Origin: Janibacter melonis | Lineage (GTDB): Bacteria; Actinomycetota; Actinomycetes; Actinomycetales; Dermatophilaceae | Reading direction: 5' to 3' | Length of the DNA stretch: 64,000 nt | Assembly (NCBI RefSeq): GCF_020567375.1 | Contig: NZ_JAJBZM010000003.1 | Coordinates: forward strand, 786,725 to 850,724 | Shown here: positions 1-9,104 of the stretch, piece by piece | Position numbering within the stretch: the first letter of the stretch is position 1 | Layout of the letters: each line of letters begins with the position of its first letter | The notes under the pieces: generated by a model | The model's database searches: none | Seen by the model: the letters and a program-made list of their open reading frames with translations, nothing else | What the model was told of the DNA's origin: nothing | Made by a program: the position numbers and the translations under genes

Positions 1-585
1 GAGGACGGTGATGGCCCCGGTGACCCACGTGAGCACCGACTGCATCCGCATGATGACGTGGTAGCCCGCGACCGAGGCGGCGACGACGAGCCCGGCGACG
101 ACGACCGCGGCGACGACCTTCGTCCCGGTGCCACCGCCCCAGCCGAGCCGCTCGAAGATCGTCGCCGTCGCGAGCGTGGCGAGGATCGCGAGGAAGGTCT
201 CCCAGCCGATCGAGGTCAGCCAGCTGATGACGCCGGGCACCTTCTGCCCGGTGACGCCGAAGGCGGCCCGCGAGAGCACCATCGTCGGGGCCGACCCGCG
301 CTTGCCGGCGAGAGCGATGACGCCGCACAGCGCGAAGGAGATGACGACGCCGAGGACGGTGACGACGACCGCCTGGACGAAGGAGATGCCGAAGCCGAGG
401 ACGAAGGCGGCGTAGGAGATGCCGAAGACGCTGACGTTGGCCGCGAACCACGGCCAGAAGAGGTCGCGGGGCCGGGCGGTGCGCTCGGACTCGGCGATGA
501 TCTCGATGCCTGTGGTCTCGACGCCGCGTCGCCGCACGGCGTCGATCCGCGAGCCGTCCCTGTCGCTCACCGGGGTGCTGGTCAT
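1..585 (-). CDS. NCS1 family nucleobase/cation symporter, C-terminus cut by window edge
   Basis: Only the first 195 codons are present; the frame is open to base 1 and the rest lies outside the window. Start ATG at 585-583. After a charged cytoplasmic leader (about 45 residues) comes FWPWFAANVSVFGISY, the TM1 signature of NCS1 purine/cytosine permeases, then FVQAVVVTVLGVVISFALCG, a GKRGSAPTMVLSRAAFG loop typical of the family, and further hydrophobic spans. Family members import cytosine, allantoin, hydantoins or thiamine precursors with Na+ or H+; the substrate cannot be told from this part. It lies 97 bases downstream of the SGNH lipoprotein gene on the same strand, with a small hairpin between, so it may have its own promoter. 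No strong ribosome binding site is visible. Confidence 0.85.
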   Translation of the reverse strand, partial: MTSTPVSDRDGSRIDAVRRRGVETTGIEIIAESERTARPRDLFWPWFAANVSVFGISYAAFVLGFGISFVQAVVVTVLGVVISFALCGVIALAGKRGSAPTMVLSRAAFGVTGQKVPGVISWLTSIGWETFLAILATLATATIFERLGWGGGTGTKVVAAVVVAGLVVAASVAGYHVIMRMQSVLTWVTGAITVL

Positions 586-605
586 GATCGCAATGTCCCA
601 CATCC

Positions 606-622
606 GCGCCCCGCCGGGGCGC
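606..622 (-). terminator. short GC hairpin between lipoprotein gene and NCS1 permease
   Basis: Perfect 7-bp inverted repeat GCGCCCC / GGGGCGC with a 3-nt loop in the 97-bp gap. No T-run follows. It could be a weak terminator or attenuator after the lipoprotein gene; evidence is structural only. Confidence 0.3.
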
Positions 623-682
623 ACCACGACGCGAGCGGCCCGGGTGCGCACGCGGTCACGCCCGGCGGTCACGGCAGGCGGC

Positions 683-1912
683 TCAGCGCAGCCCGGCCTC
701 GATCGCGTCGGCGAGGCCCGGGGTGTCGTCGACGAGCTGCTCGGTGAAGTCGACGGCGCCCTGGGGGGCGAGGTGGATCTCGTCGCGGCTCGAGCCGTCG
801 CCCCACCAGTCGCCGTAGGAGGCGACGGGGAAGTGCTGCGTCCCGCCCTCGCGGGCGAGCCGGGCCGCGGCCTTCTGCCGCTTCGCGTCGTAGTCGCGCC
901 CGATCCGCTCCAGGCCCGCCTGGTGGGCCGGGCTGTACGGGATCTCGGTCGAGATGACGGTGACCCCCTCGGCCTCGAGCAGGTCGACGAGCTCGGTGTA
1001 CTCGTCGATCGAGCTCTGCAGGATCGTCGGGAAGCCGGGGAAGCCACGCTCGGCGAGCCGGGTGCGAGCGCGCTGCTCGACCTCCGCCCGGGTCATCGAC
1101 GGGTGCTCGATCATCCCGTCGGCCCGCAGCCGGGAGCCCGGCGCGATCTGCAGGGTGGTCTGGAGCGCTCGCCCGTCGAGTGCGCGGCGCACCTGCCCAC
1201 CGCCGAGCGCGAAGCGGTGCCGCAGGTCGGTGCGGTCGGCCTCGCAGTCCGCGCGCTCCGCGGCGTCCCACACGGGGCTGCTCGGGCGGTCGCACCCCTC
1301 GACGACGTGCGAGAAGGGCGTGCGCTGCACGGTGCTCGTGTAGAAGCCGTCGTCCTCCGCGGCTCGGGTCGAGATGCTGAGGACGGCCACCTGCGGCAGC
1401 CGGTCGACGGACCGGGCGTATCGCGCGACCATGCGGTTGACGCCCCACCTGGCGCGGCTGCTCGCCGCGTTGAAGACGCTCACCGGTGACCCGGTGCGCT
1501 CGGCGAGCTGCTCACCCAGCACCTCGGGGTCGATGCCCTGCTGGGTCATCGAGTCACCGAAGATCATGACGTCGGGGGCCTTGTCGAGGGCCCGGAGGGA
1601 GTTCGTCATCGTCTCGAAGGCGCCCCCGTGCGTGGGGGCGACCGGCACGCGCTCCTCGTCGACGAGGCGCTGCAGCTGAGCGGCCGTCACGTCGTCGGCG
1701 AGGGGCTCGTTGAAGACCGGCCCGTCGTCGAAGCGGACCGGCCGGTAGGTCTGCTCCGGGGCGGGGGAGCGCGTCTGCGAGGGCACCGGCTCCTCGGGGC
1801 TCGTCGGGCCGGCCGAGGTGGGGCTCGCGTCCTCGCCCTGGCCGCCCTGGCAGCCGGCCGCGAGCACGCCGCACAGCGCGGCGACGACGACGGCGCGGCG
1901 GGTGGTCGGCAT
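683..1912 (-). CDS. SGNH/GDSL hydrolase-like lipoprotein
   Basis: 409 aa. The N-terminus has a Tat/Sec-like positively charged start, a short hydrophobic stretch and a lipobox LAAGC with Cys21 as the likely lipidated residue, so the protein is predicted to be tethered outside the membrane. A Thr/Pro/Ser-rich linker (about 22-55) leads into a globular domain with FGDSMTQQG around Ser121, the block I nucleophile motif of SGNH hydrolases, and DEIHLAPQGA near the C-terminus, matching the Asp-x-x-His block V. This suggests an extracellular esterase or acyltransferase, perhaps acting on wall polymers or glycans; substrate unknown. Start ATG at 1912 has GGAGG just upstream. A divergent HD-domain gene begins 112 bases away. 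Confidence 0.75.
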   Translation of the reverse strand: MPTTRRAVVVAALCGVLAAGCQGGQGEDASPTSAGPTSPEEPVPSQTRSPAPEQTYRPVRFDDGPVFNEPLADDVTAAQLQRLVDEERVPVAPTHGGAFETMTNSLRALDKAPDVMIFGDSMTQQGIDPEVLGEQLAERTGSPVSVFNAASSRARWGVNRMVARYARSVDRLPQVAVLSISTRAAEDDGFYTSTVQRTPFSHVVEGCDRPSSPVWDAAERADCEADRTDLRHRFALGGGQVRRALDGRALQTTLQIAPGSRLRADGMIEHPSMTRAEVEQRARTRLAERGFPGFPTILQSSIDEYTELVDLLEAEGVTVISTEIPYSPAHQAGLERIGRDYDAKRQKAAARLAREGGTQHFPVASYGDWWGDGSSRDEIHLAPQGAVDFTEQLVDDTPGLADAIEAGLR

Positions 1913-2024
1913 GGTCCTCCAGGTCTGCGGTCGGTGCGGCGGGCGGGCGAAGGGGGCATCTCGAGGCTAGCCCGGTGCACCGACGCCGGGCGGTCCGGGA
2001 CCCCCGGGCTGCGAGGATGACGCG

Positions 2025-2675
2025 GTGGACACGAGCTCGTACGACGACGCGGTGACCCGGCTCGGGGGTGCCCCGGGGGAGATGGCGACGTCCTTGCTCG
2101 ACCGCTACGCCGAGCCCCAGCGCGGCTACCACGACGGCCGTCATCTCGCCGAGGTGCTCACGGCCGTCGACCTGCTCGGCGGCGACCTCGACCCCCGCGA
2201 GCATGCGCTCGTCGTGCTCGCCGCGTGGTACCACGACGCCGTGTACGACCCCGCCGCGGCACCAGGGGCCAACGAGGAGGCGAGCGCCGTCCTCTCCGAG
2301 CGCGAGCTCTCCGGTGCCGGGTGCGACCCGAGCGCTGCGGGGGCGGTCGCCGGCCTAGTGCGGGCCACGCTCGAGCACGAGCTGCCGGGGACGCCCGGGC
2401 CCGAGGCGGTGCTCCACGACGCCGACCTGTGGGTGCTGTCAGCCCCGCCGCAGCGCTTCGACGAGTACTGCGCCCAGGTTTGCGACGAGTACGCCCACGT
2501 CCCGGCCGAGGACTTCGCGCGGGGGAGGACGGCTGTCCTCGCCCCCTTCGCCACCCGTCCGCGGCTCTACGCGACCACCGTGGCCCACGAGCGCTGGACC
2601 GACGCCGCGCGGACCAACCTGCGCCGTGAGCTCGACCGGCTCAGCGGCGGTGCGGACGGCGCTGAGCGGCGGTGA
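2025..2675 (+). CDS. predicted metal-dependent HD-superfamily phosphohydrolase (COG4339-like)
   Basis: 216 aa, GTG start. Visible motifs are YHDGRHL (His36, His40), AAWYHDAVYD with the HD pair at 70-71, and HDADL around 128-132, the spacing of the small HD family grouped as COG4339. Such proteins are expected to bind one or two metals and hydrolyse phosphate esters, but no substrate is established. Its last 35 bases overlap the convergent DUF4031 gene. The start was chosen because the N-terminal LGG..EMATSLLDRYAEPQRGYHD block matches where the family begins. Confidence 0.8.
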   Translation: MDTSSYDDAVTRLGGAPGEMATSLLDRYAEPQRGYHDGRHLAEVLTAVDLLGGDLDPREHALVVLAAWYHDAVYDPAAAPGANEEASAVLSERELSGAGCDPSAAGAVAGLVRATLEHELPGTPGPEAVLHDADLWVLSAPPQRFDEYCAQVCDEYAHVPAEDFARGRTAVLAPFATRPRLYATTVAHERWTDAARTNLRRELDRLSGGADGAERR

Positions 2676-2916
2676 CCCGCAGCCCGGAGGTGCGCAGCGC
2701 GACGATGAGCTCGCGACCGCTCACCTCGTGGGCTCCGGCGGCGACGACCTCGGCGTAGCGGCTGCGCGGGACGTCGTAGTGGTCCTCGTCGAAGAGTCGT
2801 CTCGGCAGGCCGACGCCCTCGGCGAAGGCGTGCAGCTCGGCCAGCGAGGTGTCGGAGACGAGATGGCTCCACACGGTGTCCCACCCCGGCCAGGTCGGCG
2901 GGTCGACGAGGATCAT
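2641..2916 (-). CDS. DUF4031 domain protein
   Basis: 91 aa. The sequence ILVDPPTWP..WSHLVSD.SLAELHAFA.GVGLPRR.FD.DHYDVP.SRY is the full DUF4031 pattern, common in actinobacteria and some proteobacteria; function is unknown. It begins 4 bases after the stop of the amino-acid ABC ATPase, so it is most likely the last gene of that transporter operon. The 3' end overlaps the convergent HD gene by 35 bases. Confidence 0.85.
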   Translation of the reverse strand: MILVDPPTWPGWDTVWSHLVSDTSLAELHAFAEGVGLPRRLFDEDHYDVPRSRYAEVVAAGAHEVSGRELIVALRTSGLRVTAAQRRPHRR

Positions 2917-2920
2917 CGGC

Positions 2921-3724
2921 TCAGATCGGCTCGAGGATGCGCTTGAGGAAGGCCTGGGTGCGGGCCTCGCGCGGCGCGAGGATCACCTGCTCGGGCGCGC
3001 CCCGCTCGACGACGACCCCGCCGTCGATGAAGAGCACGTCGTCGGCGACCTCCCGCGCGAAGCGGATCTCGTGGGTGACGACGACCATCGTCCAGCTCTG
3101 CTGCGCGAGGTCGCGCATCACCGCGAGTACCTCGCCGACCGTCTCGGGGTCGAGCGCCGAGGTCGGCTCGTCGAAGAGGACGACGTCGGGGCGCAGGGCG
3201 AGCGCCCGGGCGATGCCGACGCGCTGCTGCTGACCGCCGGAGAGCTGGTAGGGGTACTTGTCGGCGTGCTCGGTGAGCCCGACCTGCTCGAGCAGGGTCA
3301 TGCCCCGCTCGCGAGCCGCTGCCGGGTCCTCGCCCTGGACGACGACCGGGCCCTCCACGACGTTGTCGATCGCGCTCTTGTGCGCGAAGAGGTCGTGCCC
3401 CTGGAAGACGAACCCCGTGTGCGAGGCGAGCTGGTCGGCCTGCTCCCGCTGAGCACGGGGGAGCCGGCCGCGCCGGTTGGGCGTGAGCTCGGCGAAGTCG
3501 ACGGTCGTGCCGCCGATGGTGATGACCCCGGCGTCGGGGGTCTCGAGCCCGCCGAGCGCACGCAGCAGGGTCGTCTTGCCCGACCCGGACGGGCCGAGGA
3601 CGACGGTGACGGTGCCCGCACCGACCTCGAAGGAGATGTCGCGCAGCACCTCCTTCTCGCCGAAGCTCTTGCGCACGGAGCGCGCGGACAGCACGGGGGC
3701 GGTGGTGGTCTCAGCGGGCGACAT
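2921..3724 (-). CDS. polar amino-acid ABC transporter ATP-binding subunit
   Basis: 267 aa. Walker [10 protein letters not shown], signature [15 protein letters not shown] and Walker [15 protein letters not shown] are intact, followed by the H-loop VVTHE; the overall sequence is of the GlnQ/ArtP/TcyC (PAAT) type. It powers uptake of a polar amino acid with the receptor-permease fusion encoded immediately upstream. The two reading frames overlap by 14 bases, indicating translational coupling; DUF4031 follows 4 bases after the stop. Because only one permease gene is present, the transporter is probably a homodimeric permease with this ATPase. Substrate cannot be fixed from sequence. Confidence 0.93.
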   Translation of the reverse strand: MSPAETTTAPVLSARSVRKSFGEKEVLRDISFEVGAGTVTVVLGPSGSGKTTLLRALGGLETPDAGVITIGGTTVDFAELTPNRRGRLPRAQREQADQLASHTGFVFQGHDLFAHKSAIDNVVEGPVVVQGEDPAAARERGMTLLEQVGLTEHADKYPYQLSGGQQQRVGIARALALRPDVVLFDEPTSALDPETVGEVLAVMRDLAQQSWTMVVVTHEIRFAREVADDVLFIDGGVVVERGAPEQVILAPREARTQAFLKRILEPI

Positions 3725-5219
3725 AGCGGCTCAGCCTCTCCTCGGCGCGGTCCTGGAAGAACGAGATGACCAGGCAGATGACCCAGAAGTACAGGGCGGC
3801 CATCGTGTACATCGGCAGGAACTGGTAGGTCGGCGCGGCGGCGAACTGCGCCACGCGGAAGAGGTCGGTGACGAGGATGACCGACGTCAGCGAGGTGTCC
3901 TTGACGAGGGACACGAGGGTGTTCGACAGCGGTGGCACGGCGGTGCGGGCGGCCTGCGGCAGGATGATCCGTCGCATCGTCGTCGCCCGGCTCATCCCGA
4001 TGGTGCGGGCCGCCTCCCACTGGCCCCGCGGGATGGACTCGACGGCCGAGCGGATGACCTCGGCCGCGTACCCGCCGACGTTGAGGGACAGCGCGATGAC
4101 CGCGGCGGGGAAGGGGTCGAAGTTGATCCCGAGCTGCGGCATCGCGTAGAAGATGATGAAGAGCTGCACGAGCAGCGGTGTCCCGCGGATCGCCGAGATG
4201 TAGACCCGTGCGACCGCCCGGGGCACCGCGGCCGTGGACATCCGCCCGACGGCGGCCAGGAGTGCGATGACGAGGCCGAGGGCGAAGGAGAGCGCGGCGA
4301 GCGGGATGTTGACCGTCACCGCGGCCTTGAGCATCGGCCAGGCGTTCTCCTGGACGAGCTCCCACCAGCTCGGCGCGGTGTTCTCCGCGGAGAAGTACGT
4401 GTCGTAGATGCGCTGAGTCGTGCCGTCCTGCTCCATCTCGGCCAGGGCCTTGTCGATCGCCGGCATGTAGCCGGAGCCCTTCTTCGCCGCGAAGACGGAC
4501 TCGGACTTCTCATCGGTCTCGGCGACGATCTTCACCCCGGGGTTGGGGTTGGTCGCGATGTAGTTGCGCACGGCGAGCTTGTCGTTGACGAGCGCGTCGA
4601 CCCGGCCCTCGCGCAGGCTGGCCATCGCCTCGGTCATGCCGTCGACGCCGACGACCTTCGCGCCGTACTCCTCCGCGACCTCGGCCCAGCTGCTCGTGAT
4701 GTTCTGCGCCGAGCGCTTGTCGCGCAGGTCCTCCAGGGACTCGATGCCCTTCGGGTTGTCCTCGGCGACGACGAGCACGCCGGCGGTCTCGACGTAGGGG
4801 TCGGAGAGGTCGTAGAGCTGGGCGCGCTCCTCGTTGTACGTCACCTGGTTGGCGACGACGTCGAAGCGGTCGGACTCGAGCGCGGCGAACATCGAGTCCC
4901 ACGGGGTCGCGACGTACTCGACCTCGACCCCGAGGCGCTCGCCGACGGCGTTCATCACGTCGATGTCGAAGCCGGTGAACTCGTCGCCGGAGCGCGTCGA
5001 GAAGGGGGCGTACACCCCTTCGGTCCCGACACGCAGGGGGTCGGGGATCTCGGCCTGCTGCGCCATCTGGCGGGCGGTCGGACGCTGCTCGGCGTCCGTC
5101 TGCGCCCCGGCGGGTGCCGCGAGCACGAGGGCGGGGAGCAGCGCGAGCAGGAGCGCGGCGAGCACCCGCAGCCGGGCTGCGAGCGGGCCGGGCGCAGGGC
5201 GCGGCGTGGTGACGGGCAT
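3711..5219 (-). CDS. amino-acid ABC transporter: substrate-binding protein fused to permease
   Basis: 502 aa. Residues 1-40 form a signal peptide ([20 protein letters not shown]). About 60-285 is a periplasmic-binding-protein type 2 domain ([33 protein letters not shown]), and about 290-500 is a PAAT permease with roughly five TM spans and the coupling-loop EAA motif near [21 protein letters not shown]. Receptor-permease fusions like this are known from GlnP-type importers, where the receptor is displayed on the outer face of the membrane. The gene overlaps the downstream ATPase by 14 bases. Substrate is likely a polar amino acid such as glutamine, cystine or arginine; this is inference. Confidence 0.92.
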   Translation of the reverse strand: MPVTTPRPAPGPLAARLRVLAALLLALLPALVLAAPAGAQTDAEQRPTARQMAQQAEIPDPLRVGTEGVYAPFSTRSGDEFTGFDIDVMNAVGERLGVEVEYVATPWDSMFAALESDRFDVVANQVTYNEERAQLYDLSDPYVETAGVLVVAEDNPKGIESLEDLRDKRSAQNITSSWAEVAEEYGAKVVGVDGMTEAMASLREGRVDALVNDKLAVRNYIATNPNPGVKIVAETDEKSESVFAAKKGSGYMPAIDKALAEMEQDGTTQRIYDTYFSAENTAPSWWELVQENAWPMLKAAVTVNIPLAALSFALGLVIALLAAVGRMSTAAVPRAVARVYISAIRGTPLLVQLFIIFYAMPQLGINFDPFPAAVIALSLNVGGYAAEVIRSAVESIPRGQWEAARTIGMSRATTMRRIILPQAARTAVPPLSNTLVSLVKDTSLTSVILVTDLFRVAQFAAAPTYQFLPMYTMAALYFWVICLVISFFQDRAEERLSRYVAR

Positions 5220-5293
5220 GCCCCACAGCCTAGGTCGGTGACCCTGTGGGCGCCCTCGCGGCGTCCAGGCCTCGGCGCGGTGCCTGTGGCGCC

Positions 5294-7903
5294 TCAGAGC
5301 CGCCGCATCGCCGTCGCGAGGACGACGGCCTCGCCGACGCGGTCGGACGCGTCGAGGTCGACCTCGGCCTCGACCACCCAGTCGCCGTCACCCGCGGGGT
5401 CGGCGAGCACCTGACGTACCCGGCGGACCCGCACGTCGGCGATCGCCTCGTCGCCCTCGTCGGGCATGCCGGGTGCCGGCGCCATGACGTCCTCGGTCGA
5501 GATGCGGTGCGGCCCACGGGCGTCGGCATCGGTCGCGATCTCGTCGTGCTCCTGCCAGTACTCGCCGAGCGCCTCGTCCCAGGCGTCGCGCGTCATCACC
5601 GCGGAGCGCCCGTCATCGGCGAGGGCTGCGGCGGCGTGCTCGATCGCGGCGAGCCCGTCGACGTCGTCGCGGGCCGCGCGAGCGACCCGCTGCCACATCG
5701 CGCCCCGGACCATGGGGGTGAAGGCGTGGGGCTGCGCGCTGATCGGGCGCGACGGCGGGCGCAGGTCGCCCGCGTCGTGGTGCGAGACGACCTCGGCGAG
5801 GTGGGCGTCGGGATGGGCCAGCGCCTCCCACTCGTCGAGGAGGGAGGAGTCGGTCTGGCGGATGGTCTCGCCGAGCCAGGCGATGATCTCTTCGAGCGCC
5901 TCGCCCCGGTGCTCGGCCGGCACGGTGTGCGCCATCGTGCGGTAGGCGTCGGAGAGGTAGCGCAGCAGCAGGCCCTCGCGCGGTGCGAGGTCGTAGCGGC
6001 GCACGAGGTCGCTGAAGGACATGCCGTCCTCCCACATGTGCCGCACGATGCTGCACGGCACGAGACCGTCGACGGGCAGCCACGGGTGGGCGACGAGGTA
6101 CTCCTCGTAGGCCGGGCGGAGGAGCTCGGCGAGCGGCTCGGGCCAGGTGATCTCGTCGAGGCGCGCCATCCGCTCCTCGTACTCGACGCCGTCGGCCTTC
6201 ATCTCGGCCAGGGCCTCGCCGCGGGCGGCGTGCTGCTGGGCGAGCAGGAGCGGTCGGGGGGCGTCGAGGACCGCCTCGACGACGGAGACGACGTCGAGGG
6301 CGTAGGTGTCGGCGTCGCGGTCGAGCAGCTCGAAGACGGCCAGGGCGAAGGGGGCGAGCGGCTGGTTGAGCGCGAAGTCGCTCGGCAGGTCGAGGGTGAG
6401 GGCGACGGTGCGCCCGCTGTCGTCGGGCTCGTCGAGGCGCACGAGGACGCCGGAGTCGAGCAGGGAGCGGCCGAGCCGGATCGCCCGCTTGGCCAGGCGG
6501 GCCTGGCCGCGCGGGTCCTCGTGGTTGTCGCGGGTGAGGGCCGACAGGGCGGCGATGGGGTCGCCGGGCCGGGCGACGACGTTGAGGATCGTCGAGTTCT
6601 CCACCCGCATGCGGCTGGCGAGCGGCTCGGCCGGGGCGGTCGTCAGCTTGGTGAAGGTGTCCTCGGTCCACACGACGAAGCCCTCCGGGGGCTTCTTGCG
6701 CTGGATCTTCTTCAGCTTCTTCGGGTCGTCACCGGCCTTGGCGACGAGGCGCTCGTTCTCGATCGTGTGCTCGGGGGCCTGGACGACGACGAAGCCCTGC
6801 GTGTCGTAGCCGGCGCGACCGGCGCGACCGGCGACCTGGAGGAACTCGCGGACGCGGAGCACCCGGTGGCGACGCCCGTCGAACTTCGTCAGCGAGGTGA
6901 AGAGGACGGCGCGGATCGGCACGTTGATGCCGACGCCGAGGGTGTCGGTCCCGCAGATGACCTTGAGCTTGCCCTGCTGGGCGAGGCGCTCGACGAGCCG
7001 GCGGTAGCGCGGGAGCATCCCGGCGTGGTGCACGCCGATGCCCTTGCGCAGCAGCGCCGAGAGGGTGCGCCCGAAGCCGGCGGAGAAGCGGAAGCCGGCG
7101 ATCTCGGCCGCGACGGCGTCGCGCTCGGCGGGGGTGAGCAGCTTCGTCGACGAGAGGGTGCGCGCGTGCTCGGCGGCGTTGGCCTGGGTCTGGTGCACGA
7201 CGTAGACCGGCACGCGGTCCCACTCGACGAGGTCCTCGATGGTGTCCTGCAGCGGGGTCGTCGACCAGGTGAAGGTCAGCGGCACCGGGCGGGGCGCGTC
7301 CGAGACGACGGTGACGTCGCGGCCGGTGCGCGCCTCGAGGTCCTCGACGAAGCGCGTCGTGTCGCCGAGGGTCGCCGACATGAGGAGCATCTGCGCGTCG
7401 ACGAGGGTGAGGAGCGGGACCTGCCAGGCCCAGCCGCGCTCGGGCTCGGAGTAGTAGTGGAACTCGTCCATGACGACGAGGCCGACGTCGGCGGCCCGGC
7501 CCTCGCGCAGCGCCATGTTGGCGAGCACCTCGGCCGTGCACACGATGATCGGGGCGTCGGGGTTGACCGACGCGTCGCCGGTGAGCATGCCGACGTCCTG
7601 CGCCCCGAAGGTCGCGCAGAGGTCGAAGAACTTCTCGCTGACGAGCGCCTTGATCGGCGCGGTGTAGAAGGCGACCTTGTCCTGCGAGAGGGCGTGGGCG
7701 ATGGCGGCCGTCGCGACGAGCGACTTGCCCGACCCGGTCGGGGTCGAGATGACGACGTGCTCGTCGGCGAGCAGCGCGAGCGCCGCCTCCTCCTGGTGGG
7801 GGTAGAGCGTGATCCCGCGCCCCGCCGCCCACCGCTCCAGCGCGTCGAAGACCTCGTCGGGGGTCGAGCCGGTACGCACGTCGAGGGTCTGGGGCTGGCT
7901 CAC
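5294..7903 (-). CDS. Ski2-like DEAD/DEAH-box helicase with C-terminal DUF3516
   Basis: 869 aa, GTG start. Motif I STPTGSGKS, motif Ia TAPIKALVSEKF, motif II MDEFHYY (a DExH variant), motif III LMSATLG and motif VI QVAGRAGRAGYD are present in the first ~420 residues, in the Ski2/Mtr4 subgroup order. The remaining half matches the DUF3516 extension of actinobacterial members (ends VVEAEVDLDASDRVGEAVVLATAMRRL). Likely an ATP-dependent RNA helicase in RNA turnover or ribosome-related processing; the precise role is not established. The gene is single and divergent from a GNAT gene, with 167 bases between them holding a REP-like repeat. Confidence 0.85.
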   Translation of the reverse strand: MSQPQTLDVRTGSTPDEVFDALERWAAGRGITLYPHQEEAALALLADEHVVISTPTGSGKSLVATAAIAHALSQDKVAFYTAPIKALVSEKFFDLCATFGAQDVGMLTGDASVNPDAPIIVCTAEVLANMALREGRAADVGLVVMDEFHYYSEPERGWAWQVPLLTLVDAQMLLMSATLGDTTRFVEDLEARTGRDVTVVSDAPRPVPLTFTWSTTPLQDTIEDLVEWDRVPVYVVHQTQANAAEHARTLSSTKLLTPAERDAVAAEIAGFRFSAGFGRTLSALLRKGIGVHHAGMLPRYRRLVERLAQQGKLKVICGTDTLGVGINVPIRAVLFTSLTKFDGRRHRVLRVREFLQVAGRAGRAGYDTQGFVVVQAPEHTIENERLVAKAGDDPKKLKKIQRKKPPEGFVVWTEDTFTKLTTAPAEPLASRMRVENSTILNVVARPGDPIAALSALTRDNHEDPRGQARLAKRAIRLGRSLLDSGVLVRLDEPDDSGRTVALTLDLPSDFALNQPLAPFALAVFELLDRDADTYALDVVSVVEAVLDAPRPLLLAQQHAARGEALAEMKADGVEYEERMARLDEITWPEPLAELLRPAYEEYLVAHPWLPVDGLVPCSIVRHMWEDGMSFSDLVRRYDLAPREGLLLRYLSDAYRTMAHTVPAEHRGEALEEIIAWLGETIRQTDSSLLDEWEALAHPDAHLAEVVSHHDAGDLRPPSRPISAQPHAFTPMVRGAMWQRVARAARDDVDGLAAIEHAAAALADDGRSAVMTRDAWDEALGEYWQEHDEIATDADARGPHRISTEDVMAPAPGMPDEGDEAIADVRVRRVRQVLADPAGDGDWVVEAEVDLDASDRVGEAVVLATAMRRL

Positions 7904-7936
7904 CGACCCATCCTCGCAGCCCGCCCGAGGTGCCCC

Positions 7937-8018
7937 GGTCGAGGTGTGCTCCCGGGCGGTCGAGGTGGGACGAAGGGGATGGTGGTGGTCGAGGTGAGAC
8001 GGAGGAGCCTCGAGACCA
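7937..8018. repeat. REP-like palindromic repeat plus two half-copies
   Basis: Within the 167-bp divergent gap the decamer GGTCGAGGTG occurs three times (7937, 7958, 7987). The third copy continues into an imperfect inverted element, 7986-8018, with outer arms TGGTCGAGGTG and GCCTCGAGACCA. The same element, in the other orientation and with a different middle, occurs at 38481-38523. The arrangement resembles short interspersed palindromes found in intergenic regions of actinobacterial genomes. Confidence 0.6.
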
Positions 8019-8070
8019 CGGGCCGCGTGGCCTCACGGCGTGCAGGGGCGGGGTGGGACAGGATGGGGCG

Positions 8071-9093
8071 ATGACGACGCGGCCGACGACCATCGCCGGG
8101 GTGGGTCTCGCCCTGCGGCCGCCGCGGGTCGAGGACGCGGAGGCGCTCGGGCAGCTCGTCGGCGACGTCGACCGCTCGCACGACGTCGTCGCCGGCTGGG
8201 TCCAGCGCTGGGAGCGCGACGGCTTCGGCAGCTGGGTCGTCGCCGTCGAGGACGAGCCGGTGGGCTTCGTCGGGGTGCGCCCCCGCGAGGACGACATCGC
8301 GCTCACGGTCCGCTCCACCCCGGCCGTCGCGGCCGACGGTCGCGCCCGGGCCGCGCTGCGCCTCGCGGTCGCCGACGCGGTCGAGTGGCTGCCCGACGTC
8401 CCCCTTCGCCTCCGCGTCGCCGAGGACGACCCGACGACCCGCGCGGTCGCCGAGTCCTCGGGCCTGGTCCACGTCCCCGAGGACGACCACGAGGCACGCG
8501 GCACGCGGTGGCAGGTCCTCGAGAGCCCGTACGTGCGCACCTTCACGAGCTTGCCGCCCCGAGCCCGGCGCAGCCTCGTCGACCTCTGGGTGCGGGTCAA
8601 CGACGCCGGGGGAGCGGTCGGCTTCGTCGCCGGGGCACCGCGCGAGGACGTCGAGGCCGAGGTCGAGCGCCGCGAGGACGGCCTGGCCTCCGGGCACCTG
8701 CGCGGGGTGGGTCTGATGACCCCGGCGGGTGACCTCGTCGGCGCCGCCTTCCTGCGCACCCCGACCACCCCCCTCCAGGCCCACATCCGCAGCGTCGAGA
8801 GCGTCATGGTCGACCCGCAGCGCCGTGGCGCCAGCCTCGGCCGGCATCTCATGGCCGGGGTGCACCGGGCTGCACGGGACGAAGGGGTCGAGATCCTCAC
8901 CCTGGACTACCGGGACGGCGTCGGGCTCGGCCAGTTCTACGCGAAGGTCGGCTACACCGAGGTCGGCCGCCAGCCCGGGGTCATCCGCGTCGCGCCCGGC
9001 GACGACCGCGACTCCGTGCTGCTGTGGCGTCGCCTGGCCGAGACGCCCGCCCCGGATCAGACAGGTGCACAGGAGGAGCCGGAGCGGCGATAG
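8071..9093 (+). CDS. GNAT N-acetyltransferase, two GNAT-like domains
   Basis: 340 aa. The C-terminal half carries the acetyl-CoA binding motif VMVDPQRRGASLGRHLMAGV (a Q/R-x-x-G-x-G/A variant) followed by LDYRDGVGLGQFYAKVGYTEVGR, typical of GNAT fold strands 4-6. The N-terminal 150 residues look like a second, degenerate GNAT unit (LRPPRVEDAEALGQLV ... VGFVGVRPREDD). Substrate unknown; the tandem layout is common in actinobacterial antibiotic- or small-molecule-type acetyltransferases. ATG at 8071 is chosen over longer in-frame extensions because the preceding 47 codons read through the REP-like repeat. The nucleobase permease follows 11 bases after the stop. Confidence 0.8.
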   Translation: MTTRPTTIAGVGLALRPPRVEDAEALGQLVGDVDRSHDVVAGWVQRWERDGFGSWVVAVEDEPVGFVGVRPREDDIALTVRSTPAVAADGRARAALRLAVADAVEWLPDVPLRLRVAEDDPTTRAVAESSGLVHVPEDDHEARGTRWQVLESPYVRTFTSLPPRARRSLVDLWVRVNDAGGAVGFVAGAPREDVEAEVERREDGLASGHLRGVGLMTPAGDLVGAAFLRTPTTPLQAHIRSVESVMVDPQRRGASLGRHLMAGVHRAARDEGVEILTLDYRDGVGLGQFYAKVGYTEVGRQPGVIRVAPGDDRDSVLLWRRLAETPAPDQTGAQEEPERR

Positions 9094-9096
9094 CCT
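9091..9096 (+). promoter_or_regulatory. leaderless -10 box for nucleobase permease
   Basis: TAGCCT, 8 bases before GTG 9105; it overlaps the stop codon of the GNAT gene. The 12-mer around it (ATAGCCTTGCG) is repeated exactly in front of glyS at 43715. Confidence 0.5.
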
Positions 9097-9104
9097 TGCG
9101 GTCC

